A DNA stretch of 64,000 bases from Mycoplana azooxidifex (GTDB lineage: Bacteria > Pseudomonadota > Alphaproteobacteria > Rhizobiales > Rhizobiaceae). Below are positions 51,356-64,000 of this stretch, in pieces; within the stretch, counting starts at the first letter, position 1; the number at the start of each line of letters is the position of its first letter. The stretch covers positions 62,001 through 126,000 of the forward strand of contig NZ_JACIEE010000005.1 of assembly GCF_014196765.1 (NCBI RefSeq), read 5' to 3'. The notes under the pieces were generated by a model. The model had not been told where the DNA came from. It worked only from the letters and a program-made list of their open reading frames with translations, and ran no database searches. Both the position numbers and the translations under genes were made by a program.

Positions 51356-52243
51356 CTACTTCAATCCCTTGAGCAGGGATGCAAGCGGGCCTTCCACCGT
51401 GGGGCGGATGTCGGCGCGCGCCAGCGCAAAGGCGACGTTGGCGAGGATGAAGCCGTCCTTGGCGCCGCAGTCGTAGGTCTCGCCCTCGAAGTGGTAGGCA
51501 GCGAACGGCTGGTCCTTCAAAAGCTTCAGCATCGCATCCGTCAGCTGGATCTCGTTGCCGGCACCGCGCTCCTGGGTGGCGAGAATCGAGAAGATCTCCG
51601 GCTGCAGGATGTAGCGGCCGTTGATGAAGAAGTTCGACGGGGCCGTGCCCGGCGCCGGCTTTTCCACCATCGCGGTGATCCGGCGGCCGTCGCCGACCTT
51701 CTCGCCGACGCCGACGATGCCGTATTTGTGCGCCTGGTCCGGCGCGCATTCCTCGACGGCGATCACGTTGCCGCCATCGTGGTCATAGAGCTCGACCATG
51801 CCCGACAGGCAGCCCTTCGGCGCCTTCATGATCATGTCCGGCAGAAGCAGCGCGAAGGGCTCGTTGCCGACGAGATCGCGCGCGCACCAGACGGCGTGGC
51901 CAAGGCCCAGCGGCTCCTGCTGGCGGGTGAAGCTGGTCGAACCCGCGACCGGCAGGATGCTCTCCAGGAGCGTCAGTTCCGCGGCCTTGTTGCGCTGGCG
52001 CAGCGTCTGCTCCAACTCGACCTGGATGTCGAAATAATCCTCGATGACCGCCTTGGAGCGGCCGGTGACGAAGATCAGGTGCTCGATGCCCGCCTCCAGC
52101 GCCTCGTCGACGACATACTGGATCACCGGCTTGTCGACGACGGTCAGCATTTCCTTCGGAACAGCCTTGGTGGCGGGGAGGAATCGCGTCCCCAGACCCG
52201 CAACCGGGAACACTGCTTTTCGTACCTTGCGTTTTTCGGCCAT
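51356..52243 (-). CDS. galU: UTP-glucose-1-phosphate uridylyltransferase
   Basis: A 295-residue enzyme making UDP-glucose for exopolysaccharide, LPS and cyclic glucan. The nucleotidyltransferase motif [11 protein letters not shown] is near residue 15, with P-K-E-M near 28, Q-Y-V-V-D-E-A near 41, G-L-G-H-A-V near 111 and the metal site L-L-P-D-M near 133. Start at 52243 is chosen because TGAGG lies 5 bases upstream; two ATGs further back (52246, 52255) are possible. It stands alone, with the murein hydrolase gene divergent. Confidence 0.95.
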   Translation of the reverse strand: MAEKRKVRKAVFPVAGLGTRFLPATKAVPKEMLTVVDKPVIQYVVDEALEAGIEHLIFVTGRSKAVIEDYFDIQVELEQTLRQRNKAAELTLLESILPVAGSTSFTRQQEPLGLGHAVWCARDLVGNEPFALLLPDMIMKAPKGCLSGMVELYDHDGGNVIAVEECAPDQAHKYGIVGVGEKVGDGRRITAMVEKPAPGTAPSNFFINGRYILQPEIFSILATQERGAGNEIQLTDAMLKLLKDQPFAAYHFEGETYDCGAKDGFILANVAFALARADIRPTVEGPLASLLKGLK

Positions 52244-52447
52244 CATCAACCTCATATTGGCCCCTCGATCATCGAGGGCTTAGTTCAGTCCTGCATTAGC
52301 TTCAATTTGCTATCATTTTGCAAAGAGAGACGCGCTGGGGATTCCATGGTAAAGAATTTGTTGACTTCATGTCTGTAGGCTGAGCTTTCCACCGGAAGCT
52401 TACTGCTCCGCCCTGTCGAAATTTCGAAAGACGGAAACCAACGACCG

Positions 52448-53671
52448 ATGCATCAGCTTAGCAACTCCAGGCTCCTTCGCTCCGCACGCGCCATTGTCGT
52501 CTCCGCAGCTCTCCTGGTTCCCGCCACGGCCGCGCATGCCGACGCGGGCTTCCAGAAGTGGATCGCCAATTTCTACGCGACGGCAGCCAAGGGCGGCATC
52601 TCAAAATCGACCTACCAACAGGCGTTCAAGGGCGTCAAGACGCCCGATCCCGACGTCCTGGAAAAAGCCGGCTACCAGCCGGAGTTCAAGCACAAGATCT
52701 GGGACTACCTCGATTCGCGCGTGAACCCCTACACCGTCAAGATCGGCCAGGAAATGGCTGCCAAGTACGGCCGCACCCTCGCCGCCGTGGAGAAGCGCTA
52801 CGGCGTCGACCGCAACATCCTGCTCGCCATCTGGTCGATGGAATCGAACTATGGCGCCGTGCTGTCGAAGGAGGACCGCCTCCATTACGTGCCGCGCGCG
52901 CTCGCTACCCTTGCCTATGCTGACCCGAAACGGGCCAAGTTCGCCCGCACCCAGCTAATCTCCGCCCTCAAGATCATCCAGAACGGCGACATCCCGGCCT
53001 CCGAGATGACCGGCTCCTGGGCAGGCGCGATGGGCCACACCCAGTTCATTCCGTCGAGCTACCTGCTCTACGCTGTCGACGCGGACGGCAACGGCCACCG
53101 CGACATCTGGAACTCGGTTCCCGATGCGCTGGCAACGGCCGCCAATCTGCTCCACAAGAACGGCTGGCAGCCGGGCAGGACCTGGGGTTACGAGGTGGTG
53201 ACGCCTGGCGGCGGCAGCGCCTATGAAGGCCAGACGAAGACGCTGGCGCAGTGGCAGAAACTCGGCTTCAAGCGGCCGACCGGCAGCGGCTTCAAAAACG
53301 GCGGCGAGCGCGCCGAATTGCTGATGCCGGCCGGCGCGGACGGCCCGGCATTCCTGATGACGCGCAATTTCTTCGTCATCAAGCGCTACAATGCCTCGAA
53401 CTCCTATGCCATGGGCGTCGGCATGCTGGCCGACCAGCTCGCCGGCTACGGCGGCGTCAAGCAGCGCTGGCCGCGCCCGGACGGCGCCCTCGACATTTCC
53501 GAGAAGTTCGAGCTGCAGACACGGCTGAAGGAACTCGGCTACTACGAAGGGGAAGTCGACGGCAATCTCGGCTCCGGATCCAAGGCCGCCATCGAGGCCG
53601 TCCAGAGCCGACTCGGGCTGGCGGCGGACGGCCAGCCGAGCACCCGCCTGCTGCAGGCCCTGCGGAAGTAG
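52448..53671 (+). CDS. Lytic murein transglycosylase (MltB/GH103) with PG-binding domain
   Basis: 407 residues. Signal peptide 1-31 (A-L-L-V-P-A-T-A-A-H-A). The GH103 domain covers about 34-325, with the catalytic Glu132 in W-S-M-E-S-N-Y-G and family words S-W-A-G-A-M-G-H-T-Q-F-I-P near 194 and G-N-G-H-R-D-I-W near 216. The C-terminal peptidoglycan-binding_1 domain (about 345-406) has L-Q-T-R-L-K-E-L-G-Y-Y near 357 and A-I-E-A-V-Q-S-R near 379. It cleaves glycan strands in the periplasm with 1,6-anhydro ends. There is no lipobox, so it is soluble, unlike E. coli MltB. Confidence 0.93.
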   Translation: MHQLSNSRLLRSARAIVVSAALLVPATAAHADAGFQKWIANFYATAAKGGISKSTYQQAFKGVKTPDPDVLEKAGYQPEFKHKIWDYLDSRVNPYTVKIGQEMAAKYGRTLAAVEKRYGVDRNILLAIWSMESNYGAVLSKEDRLHYVPRALATLAYADPKRAKFARTQLISALKIIQNGDIPASEMTGSWAGAMGHTQFIPSSYLLYAVDADGNGHRDIWNSVPDALATAANLLHKNGWQPGRTWGYEVVTPGGGSAYEGQTKTLAQWQKLGFKRPTGSGFKNGGERAELLMPAGADGPAFLMTRNFFVIKRYNASNSYAMGVGMLADQLAGYGGVKQRWPRPDGALDISEKFELQTRLKELGYYEGEVDGNLGSGSKAAIEAVQSRLGLAADGQPSTRLLQALRK

Positions 53672-53695
53672 GGCCAGCCACATCGCAGACCCATG

Positions 53696-53717
53696 ACGGG
53701 CGCCATCCGGCGCCCGT
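53696..53717 (+). terminator. Hairpin after the transglycosylase gene
   Basis: ACGGGCGCC pairs with GGCGCCCGT around ATCC. Only ATT follows, so termination strength is uncertain. Confidence 0.5.
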
Positions 53718-53850
53718 ATTCGTCAGCCCGGCACGCATGAACCGCACCTTGATGGGCATTGACGCTTTCCCGATCCCGCGCAATTTGCGATGATCGCCTG
53801 AAAGGGATGCCGGCTGCCCGGCTCAGACAGCAACGAGGACCCCGCCGCGC

Positions 53851-55065
53851 ATGGTACGCTTCCACCGCCTGCTGGTGTTTCTGGCCTGCCTTGTGATCGC
53901 CGTGCCACCGGCCGCGATCTATTCGGACGCCGTTGCGCAGGAGCGGGTACAGCGCCGCACCGTGCTTGATTTTCTCTTTGGCGGATTCCGGCGCCGGCCC
54001 CGGGCGGAAGCGCAGCCGCGCGCGCAGCAGCGGGTGCAGCCCCGCCGCACCCAGGCGAGGAGCCAGAAGCCCAAGGCCCGCACGAAGGCGCCGCAGGTCG
54101 CCGCTCCCGCAGCCCCCGTCGTGGTCGATAAACTTGCCGACGCCCGCCGGGTGCTCATCGTCGGCGATTTCGTCGCAAGCGGCATCGGCGACGGCCTGAC
54201 CGAGGCCTTCCTGCAGATACCGGGGGTCGCGATCGAGGCGCGCACAAACGGCTCGTCCGGCCTCGTGCGCCAGGACTACTATAACTGGGATCAGGAACTC
54301 CCGGCGCTGATCGACGAGATAAAGCCGGCGGTCGTCGTCCTCAGCCTCGGCGCCAACGACCGCCAGATGATGTCGATCGGCGGCGCCAAGGAGAAGTTCC
54401 GCAGCGAGGCCTGGACGGCGGAATATGCACGCCGCGTCGCAAAACTCGCAACCGACATCCGCGCCAAGGACGTGCCGCTCCTGTGGGTCGGCATGCCTGC
54501 CTTCCCCACGGCGTCGATGACCGCCGACATGTCCGCGTTCAATACCGTCTATCGCAGTGCGGTGGAAAAGGCCGGCGGCACCTTCATCGACATCTGGGAC
54601 GGCTTCGTCGACGAGGGCGGCAAGTTTGTCGTCACCGGCTCCGACATCAACGGCCAGCAGGTGCGCCTGCGCGGCTCCGACGGGATCTCGATGACCAAGG
54701 CGGGCAAGCGCAAGCTGGCCTTCTACGTCGAGAAGGACATCCGCCGGCTGCTGGGCGACGCCATGACCACGGACGGCCAGCAGCCAGGCGGCGAGGCGGT
54801 TTCCGACACCCTCGTAATGGCCCCCGCCGATCCGGCCGATATCCTCCGGACCCAGCCGATCAGCCTGACCGACCCCACGCTCGACGGCGGCCTGGTCCTT
54901 CTGGGCGGCACCGCGCCCGACAAGGCCAGCGGCCGCAGCCCGCGGGACCGGATGATCGAAAAAGGCGATTTCGCCGAAGCCCCCGCCGGCCGCGTCGACG
55001 ACTTCCGCCTGGACAAGCTCCGCCCGGCGATCAATGCGGCACCGGCAAGACAGGATTCCCCATGA
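53851..55065 (+). CDS. DUF459 SGNH-hydrolase-like envelope protein
   Basis: A 404-residue protein with a signal peptide (1-30, L-L-V-F-L-A-C-L-V-I-A-V). A basic, Arg/Gln/Pro-rich stretch (36-85) is followed by a DUF459/SGNH domain (about 95-305): I-V-G-D-F-V-A near 101 in place of the usual GDS block, L-G-A-N-D-R-Q near 166, W-V-G-M-P near 212 and D-G-I-S-M-T-K-A-G-K near 276. The tail is acidic and Pro-rich. SGNH relatives remove acyl groups from envelope polymers; here the normal Ser of block I looks replaced by F, so activity is doubtful. The stop overlaps the VOC gene start. Confidence 0.8.
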   Translation: MVRFHRLLVFLACLVIAVPPAAIYSDAVAQERVQRRTVLDFLFGGFRRRPRAEAQPRAQQRVQPRRTQARSQKPKARTKAPQVAAPAAPVVVDKLADARRVLIVGDFVASGIGDGLTEAFLQIPGVAIEARTNGSSGLVRQDYYNWDQELPALIDEIKPAVVVLSLGANDRQMMSIGGAKEKFRSEAWTAEYARRVAKLATDIRAKDVPLLWVGMPAFPTASMTADMSAFNTVYRSAVEKAGGTFIDIWDGFVDEGGKFVVTGSDINGQQVRLRGSDGISMTKAGKRKLAFYVEKDIRRLLGDAMTTDGQQPGGEAVSDTLVMAPADPADILRTQPISLTDPTLDGGLVLLGGTAPDKASGRSPRDRMIEKGDFAEAPAGRVDDFRLDKLRPAINAAPARQDSP

Positions 55066-55463
55066 CAGACGACACGGCGGCCAAAGTCCGCTCGACCTTC
55101 CTCGCCGTTGAGCCGCAGCTCTTCGTCACCAATGTCGAGGCGGCTTGCGACTATTTCAGCGACAAACTCGGCTTCGCCGTCGCCTTCCTCTACGGCGAGC
55201 CGCCCTACTATGCGCAGGTCCATCGCGACGGCGTGCATCTGAACCTGCGCCAGGTAGACGAGCTGCCGCTCAGTGCCGACTTCCGCGCAAGGGAGGAGGA
55301 CGCGCTCGCAGCGACGATCCTCGTCGAGGACGTGGCAGGACTTGCAGCAGAATACGAGGCCTCGGGCGCCACGTTCCACCAGATCCTGCGCACGGAGGAA
55401 TGGGGCACGAGCACCATCATCGTGGCCGACCCGGACGGCAATCTGATCGCCTTCGCCAGTTGA
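55062..55463 (+). CDS. VOC-superfamily (glyoxalase/bleomycin-resistance-like) protein
   Basis: A 133-residue protein with two beta-alpha-beta-beta-beta modules: [13 protein letters not shown] near residue 20 and [10 protein letters not shown] near 100, ending [11 protein letters not shown] His in Q-V-H-R-D-G near 53 and the late Glu/Asp could bind metal. Substrate unknown. ATG at 55062 overlaps the DUF459 stop by four bases; translational coupling is expected. Confidence 0.85.
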   Translation: MTDDTAAKVRSTFLAVEPQLFVTNVEAACDYFSDKLGFAVAFLYGEPPYYAQVHRDGVHLNLRQVDELPLSADFRAREEDALAATILVEDVAGLAAEYEASGATFHQILRTEEWGTSTIIVADPDGNLIAFAS

Positions 55464-55490
55464 ACCGGCGCCGAAACGCAATATGCGAAT

Positions 55491-55524
55491 AGCCCCGCAT
55501 GTCGGCCGGACATGCGGGGCTTTC
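55491..55524 (+). terminator. Rho-independent terminator after the VOC gene
   Basis: A 13-bp perfect stem (55491-55503 with 55509-55521) around GGCCG, followed by TTT. It also separates this plus-strand unit from the convergent gltD. Confidence 0.8.
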
Positions 55525-55550
55525 GTGTCTCGCGAGATCGACGGGCCTCT

Positions 55551-57008
55551 TCAGCGCGGAAGCGTCGTCGAGCCCATCAGCGCCTCGTCGATCGCGCGCG
55601 CGGCCTGGCGGCCTTCGCGGATCGCCCAGACGACCAGCGACTGGCCGCGGCGGACGTCGCCCGCGGTCCAGAGCTTGTCGACCGAGGTCTTGTAGTCGCG
55701 GTCGTTGGCGACGACGTTGGAGGAGCCGCGCTTGTCGGTGTTGATCGTCAGCCGCTCGCCGAGGTCGTCCAGCACGCTGTCGGTGAAGGGGCCGCGGAAA
55801 CCGATGGCGATGAAGACGAGATCGGCCTTGATGATGAATTCCGTACCGGCGATCGGCTTGCGGCGATCGTCCACCTGGCAGCACTTTACGCCTGTCAGGA
55901 CGCCGTCCTCGTCGCCGACGAATTCGAGCGTGCCGACCTGGAACTCGCGAACGGCGCCTTCGGCCTGCGAGGAGGACGTGCGCATCTTTGTCGCCCAGAA
56001 CGGCCAGACGGCGAGCTTGTCTTCCTTCTCCGGCGGCTGCGGGCGGATATCGAGCTGGGTGACCTTGACCGCGCCCTGGCGGAAGGCGGTGCCGACGCAG
56101 TCGGACGCCGTGTCGCCGCCGCCGACGACGACGACATGCTTGCCGCCGGCCAGGATCGGATCGGACGGCCAGCCGACGCTGTCGACATTCTCGCGGCCGA
56201 CGCGGCGGTTCTGCTGCACGAGGTACGGCATGGCATCGTGGACGCCGGCGAAACCGACACCAGGAATGCCGGCGTCGCGCGGGGTTTCCGAGCCGCCGCA
56301 ATAGAGCACGGCGTCGAATTCGGAGAGAAGCTCGTCCATCTTCTTGTCGACGCCGACATTGACGCCGCAATGGAAGGTGACGCCCTCGCCGCGCATCTGG
56401 TCCACACGGCGGTCGATGAAGTTCTTCTCCATCTTGAAGTCGGGAATGCCGTAGCGCAGCAGGCCGCCGGCCTTGGATTCGCGCTCGAAGACGTGGACTT
56501 CGTGGCCGGCGCGGGCAAGCTGCTGCGCCGCCGCCATGCCGGCCGGGCCGGAACCGATGACGGCCGTCTTCTTGCCCGTCTTCACCGTCGCCGGCTGCGG
56601 CACGATGTAGCCCATCTCGTAGGCCTTGTCGGCGATCGCCTGTTCGACCGTCTTGATCGCGACCGGCGCATCCTCGAGGTTCAGCGTGCAGGCTTCCTCG
56701 CAAGGCGCGGGGCAGACGCGACCGGTGAATTCGGGGAAGTTGTTGGTCGAGTGCAGGTTGCGGATCGCCAGTTCCCAGTTGCCGCTGTAGACGAGGTCGT
56801 TCCAGTCCGGGATCTGGTTATGGACCGGACAACCCGTCGGGCCGTGGCAATAGGGAATGCCGCAGTCCATGCAGCGCGCGGCCTGCTTCTGGACCTCCTG
56901 GTCCGACATGGGGATGGCGAATTCGCGGAAGTGGCGGATGCGATCGGACGCCGGCTGGTACTTCGCAACCTGACGATCGATCTCCAAGAAACCTGTAACC
57001 TTACCCAC
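55551..57008 (-). CDS. gltD: Glutamate synthase small subunit
   Basis: A 485-residue NADPH-dependent flavoprotein passing electrons to GltB for glutamate synthesis. The N-terminal iron-sulfur region has [10 protein letters not shown] near residue 48 and C-P-A-P-C-E-E-A-C near 104. FAD and NADPH sites follow at [10 protein letters not shown] near 152 and V-V-V-G-G-G-D-T near 296, with W-T-A-G-D-V-R-R near 452. Start GTG at 57008 gives the family N-terminus (G-K-V-T-G-F-L-E) and has GAGGA upstream; the frame is open 30 codons further. It follows gltB and a 56-residue gene. Confidence 0.95.
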   Translation of the reverse strand: MGKVTGFLEIDRQVAKYQPASDRIRHFREFAIPMSDQEVQKQAARCMDCGIPYCHGPTGCPVHNQIPDWNDLVYSGNWELAIRNLHSTNNFPEFTGRVCPAPCEEACTLNLEDAPVAIKTVEQAIADKAYEMGYIVPQPATVKTGKKTAVIGSGPAGMAAAQQLARAGHEVHVFERESKAGGLLRYGIPDFKMEKNFIDRRVDQMRGEGVTFHCGVNVGVDKKMDELLSEFDAVLYCGGSETPRDAGIPGVGFAGVHDAMPYLVQQNRRVGRENVDSVGWPSDPILAGGKHVVVVGGGDTASDCVGTAFRQGAVKVTQLDIRPQPPEKEDKLAVWPFWATKMRTSSSQAEGAVREFQVGTLEFVGDEDGVLTGVKCCQVDDRRKPIAGTEFIIKADLVFIAIGFRGPFTDSVLDDLGERLTINTDKRGSSNVVANDRDYKTSVDKLWTAGDVRRGQSLVVWAIREGRQAARAIDEALMGSTTLPR

Positions 57009-57024
57009 GAGTGTAGTCCTCACT

Positions 57025-57191
57025 TCATAGCGGGGGAACCGATGGTCCCCAGTACCAGTAGGCAAATCCCGTTGCCGCACCCAGTACGATAAACTCAAAA
57101 CCGATTTCGCCGTTCATCCAAAAGGCGGCCGCCGGAACAGCGACCGCGATGCCGACAGAAATCACCCGGTGAATGATGGCCGGCCGGCCAC

Positions 57192-57195
<4 letters not shown>
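57025..57195 (-). CDS. 56-residue membrane microprotein between gltB and gltD
   Basis: A frame from GTG at 57195 (GTGA overlap with the gltB stop) to TGA at 57025, 16 bases before the gltD start. The product has a short basic N-terminus (S-G-R-P-A-I-I-H-R), one hydrophobic helix (about 11-27), a short E-I-G-F-E-F stretch, a second hydrophobic, aromatic helix (about 36-50, [11 protein letters not shown]) and a P-S-V-P-P-L tail. It could be a small inner-membrane hairpin. No function known. Its fit between two coupled genes argues it is real. Confidence 0.65.
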
Positions 57196-61913
<4,718 letters not shown>

Positions 61914-62472
61914 CGTCTTCCCTCCTGTGGCCCGCTCGGGCGCGGGCAGGCTTTCGCCCGCGTGCCGACCGTCTGCAATCCTTGCAGTCCGGCCCCGCGG
62001 GCATCATCGTTGCATGAACCGTACCGGGCGGCAAACTGAAGCCGGCCCGATCAGGCATAAACGTCAGAAACCGTCGCAATCTGCATAGCATTCGCGATCG
62101 GCTTGCGATCCGCGGCACTTGCATCGCGCCCGAACGCCCGCAAAGGGCGAGAGATCGGACAGCGTTTCGGTCCCTTGACCGAAATAGGACAGCAAGACTG
62201 TCCTATTTCGTAGGTTCTATGCCAGAAACGGCCCGGCACCGCAAGGGCATCTGGCCAAAATATTAACATCCAATGACGAAAGATTGCGAATGGGCGCGTC
62301 ACTTTTGAAATTTAATTACGACATTGCGACCGAAGGTTTCGGTTAATTCCAAAATCGCGCCCCGCCACCGTTTTGCCACCGTTTCGCCGCCGGATCCCGT
62401 TGATCGCCGTCCACGCTCGGCTATGGTCGCATCGATCGATGACACTGGAGCCGGCCGAGCCGGAAGAACCGC
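61914..62472. other. Long regulatory gap between gltB and ltaE
   Basis: 559 bases without a gene. It contains two linked inverted repeats at 62165-62210 (see next entry) and an AT-rich stretch at 62200-62340 that should hold promoters for gltB (minus) and ltaE (plus). No sigma-54 -24/-12 box matching consensus was found. The gltB leader would be long if transcription starts beyond the hairpins. Confidence 0.6.
62165..62210. promoter_or_regulatory. Competing inverted repeats upstream of gltB
   Basis: CGAAATAGGACAG (62180-62192) is perfectly inverted at 62198-62210 with a 5-base gap. The left copy also overlaps TTTCGG...CCGAAA (62165-62184). The two cannot form together, which is the geometry of an attenuator or of a large operator. 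Position is about 250 bases upstream of the gltB start. Confidence 0.5.
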
Positions 62473-63525
62473 ATGTATTTCGCCTCCGACAACTGGGCAG
62501 GCGCCCATCCCGAGATTGCCCGCAGCCTTGGCGAAGCCGCCGGCGGTTTCGCCAAGGCGTATGGCGCAAGCGATCTCGACAAGAAGGTGGAGCACACCTT
62601 CAGCGAGATCTTCGAGCGCGACGTCGCCGTCTTCTTCGTCGGCACGGGAACGGCGGCCAATTCGCTCGCGCTCGCGAGCTACAACCGCCCCGGGGGCCAG
62701 GTCTTCTGCCACGCCGAGGCCCATGTGAACGTCGACGAGTGCAACGCGCCGGAGTTCTTCGCAACCGGCGCCAAGCTCGTTTCCGTCGCAGGGCAAGAGG
62801 CACGTATGGCGCCCGAGGCGCTGGCAGCCGCGATCGCCCGCTTCCCGCCCGATTTCGTCCATGGCGGCCAGCCGATGGCCGTCACCCTGACGCAGGCGAC
62901 CGAGGCCGGAACGGTCTATGGACTGGACGAGATCGCCGCGATCGGCAGGATCGCCCACGACGCGAAGTTGCCTCTTCACATGGACGGCGCGCGTTTCGCC
63001 AATGCGCTGGTGACGCTCGACACCACGCCGGCGGAAATGACCTGGAAGCGCGGCGTCGACATCCTCTCCTTCGGCGGAACCAAGAACGGCTGCTGGTGCG
63101 CCGAGGCGCTGGTGCTCTTCGATCCCGGCCGCGCCCGCGAGATGCACTACCTGCGCAAGCGCTCCGCCCAGCTCTTCTCCAAGTCCCGCTTCATCGCCGC
63201 CCAGTTCGACGCCTATTTCCGCGACGGCTTGTGGCTCGAGCTCGCCCGGTCGTCGAACGCCATGGCGTCGCGACTGGCAGACGGCTTCGCCGCGGCGAAA
63301 TCCGCTCGCCTCGCCTGGCCGACCGGATCCAACGAGGTCTTCGCCATCCTGAAGAATGCCACCCTGCAGGCCCTGCGTGACGAGGGAGCCGTCTTCTACG
63401 ACTGGCCCGCCCCGGCCGGCATCCGCGAAACCATGGCCGCGGACGAGACGATGATCCGCCTCGTCACCAGCTTTGCCACGACCGGGGACGACGTCGACCG
63501 CTTCCTGTCGATCTGCACGCGCTGA
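62473..63525 (+). CDS. ltaE: Low-specificity L-threonine aldolase
   Basis: A 350-residue PLP fold-type I enzyme that cleaves L-threonine and L-allo-threonine to glycine and acetaldehyde. Key places: S-D-N-W-A-G near residue 5, G-T-G-T-A-A-N near 58, H-M-D-G-A-R-F-A near 172 and the PLP lysine Lys204 in S-F-G-G-T-K-N-G. The length is normal. Start ATG at 62473 follows GGAAGAACC. It converges on a LysR-type gene. Confidence 0.93.
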   Translation: MYFASDNWAGAHPEIARSLGEAAGGFAKAYGASDLDKKVEHTFSEIFERDVAVFFVGTGTAANSLALASYNRPGGQVFCHAEAHVNVDECNAPEFFATGAKLVSVAGQEARMAPEALAAAIARFPPDFVHGGQPMAVTLTQATEAGTVYGLDEIAAIGRIAHDAKLPLHMDGARFANALVTLDTTPAEMTWKRGVDILSFGGTKNGCWCAEALVLFDPGRAREMHYLRKRSAQLFSKSRFIAAQFDAYFRDGLWLELARSSNAMASRLADGFAAAKSARLAWPTGSNEVFAILKNATLQALRDEGAVFYDWPAPAGIRETMAADETMIRLVTSFATTGDDVDRFLSICTR

Positions 63526-63547
63526 ATCTGCAAGCGCTGCGCGCGCA

Positions 63548-64000
63548 TCAGTCGGCGCCGTGCGGCAGGATGCGGGCGACGATCAGGCTGGAAAGCGCCT
63601 CCGTCAGCGCCGCATCGGCTCCGCGCCGGGGAATCAGCATGAACTCGACGTCCTCGAGCTGCGGCAGGCGGTCGGCGGGGATCTCTTTCAGCCCGGACGG
63701 CACCATGCTGCGCGGCTGCACCAGCACGCCCATGCCGGCGCGCGCCGCCGCCGTAAGCCCGCTGAGGCTGCCGCAGGTGCAGACGATGCGCCAGGCGATC
63801 TTCGCCCGGTCGAGCGCCTCCTGCGCTGCCCGGCGGGTGATGCTCGGCGCCGGGAAGGCGATCAGCGGCAGGGCGTCGCCCCGCGACATCACCAGATCCG
63901 GATCGCGCGCCAGCCAGACCAGCGGCTCGCGATAGAGAAGCTGCCCCTGTGTCTCGCCGGCGTGCCGCTTGGCGAGCACCAGATCGAGGTCGCCGGCCTC
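63548..64000 (-). CDS. LysR-type transcriptional regulator, C-terminal part
   Basis: At least 151 residues of the effector-binding (substrate-binding-like) domain of a LysR regulator; the frame is open to the window edge, so the DNA-binding half lies outside. Typical landmarks are D-L-D-L-V-L-A at the start of the visible part, L-L-Y-R-E-P-L-V-W-L-A, and the hinge region A-A-R-A-G-M-G-V-L-V-Q-P-R. It is convergent with ltaE and need not regulate it. Confidence 0.85.
   Translation of the reverse strand, partial: EAGDLDLVLAKRHAGETQGQLLYREPLVWLARDPDLVMSRGDALPLIAFPAPSITRRAAQEALDRAKIAWRIVCTCGSLSGLTAAARAGMGVLVQPRSMVPSGLKEIPADRLPQLEDVEFMLIPRRGADAALTEALSSLIVARILPHGAD

Overview
The window is a high-GC, densely coded stretch of alphaproteobacterial chromosome, almost certainly from the Rhizobiaceae (Rhizobium/Sinorhizobium/Shinella-type). 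The evidence is the zapA-tkt-gap-pgk-class I aldolase block, a RIME-like intergenic mosaic element, a Brucella Omp10-type lipoprotein, the cell-cycle genes rcdA and gapR, consensus CtrA boxes (TTAA-N7-TTAA), and many small DUF families typical of the order (DUF1192, DUF1465, DUF2312, DUF1244, DUF4164, DUF1036, DUF882, DUF459). The genus cannot be fixed from sequence alone. No rRNA, tRNA, CRISPR array, prophage or intact insertion sequence was seen.

Layout. 0-2.1 kb: end of a polysaccharide flippase gene, an AT-richer patch with a small zinc-ribbon gene, and a probable 6S RNA gene downstream of zapA. 2.2-9.0 kb: zapA, a DUF4164 coiled-coil gene, then central carbon metabolism (tkt, gap, pgk, class I fba) with a palindromic repeat and a strong terminator between units. 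9.0-13.6 kb: two tiny overlapping reading frames, an EEP-family phosphatase, a membrane microprotein, an MFS transporter, DUF1192, a CtrA-box-driven candidate small RNA, rcdA and rpmE. 13.7-24.6 kb: an ABC exporter, a flavoprotein dehydrogenase, a RIME-like element, a MotA/MotB-like channel pair, an inositol-phosphatase-family gene, efp, a Sel1-repeat protein, a ThiE-like protein, a TSUP exporter and an ArsR-type regulator. 24.8-31.9 kb: two YdcH-like genes, purEK, rpmJ, a TPR protein, pyruvate kinase with a DUF1036 partner, an N-formylglutamate amidohydrolase-family gene, DUF1244 and gapR.

32-43.5 kb: a DUF882 envelope protein, a sigma-54 response regulator, an M3 oligopeptidase, pabB with a pabC-like partner, a ParE/ribbon-helix-helix toxin-antitoxin pair, a DUF3445 protein, homospermidine synthase, the Omp10-like lipoprotein and a decayed phzF fragment. 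43.6-55.5 kb: a secreted 5'-nucleotidase with a LysM tail, ferrochelatase, an SPFH/NfeD pair, arabinose-5-phosphate isomerase, a MITE-like element with 32-bp terminal inverted repeats, an outer-membrane beta-barrel protein, galU, a lytic transglycosylase, a DUF459 SGNH hydrolase and a VOC protein. 55.5-64 kb: glutamate synthase (gltB, a 56-residue membrane microprotein, gltD), threonine aldolase and the end of a LysR regulator.

Together the genes serve sugar-phosphate metabolism (Calvin/pentose-phosphate/glycolysis enzymes and pyruvate kinase), nitrogen assimilation (GOGAT), purine and folate synthesis, envelope building (LPS Kdo precursor, UDP-glucose, murein remodelling, lipoproteins) and CtrA-linked cell-cycle control. 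No single unmistakably new multi-gene system was found. The strongest candidates for undescribed biology are the CtrA-box small RNA at 12355-12455, the microproteins at 9029-9164 and 57025-57195, and the non-flagellar Mot-like pair at 17579-19696.
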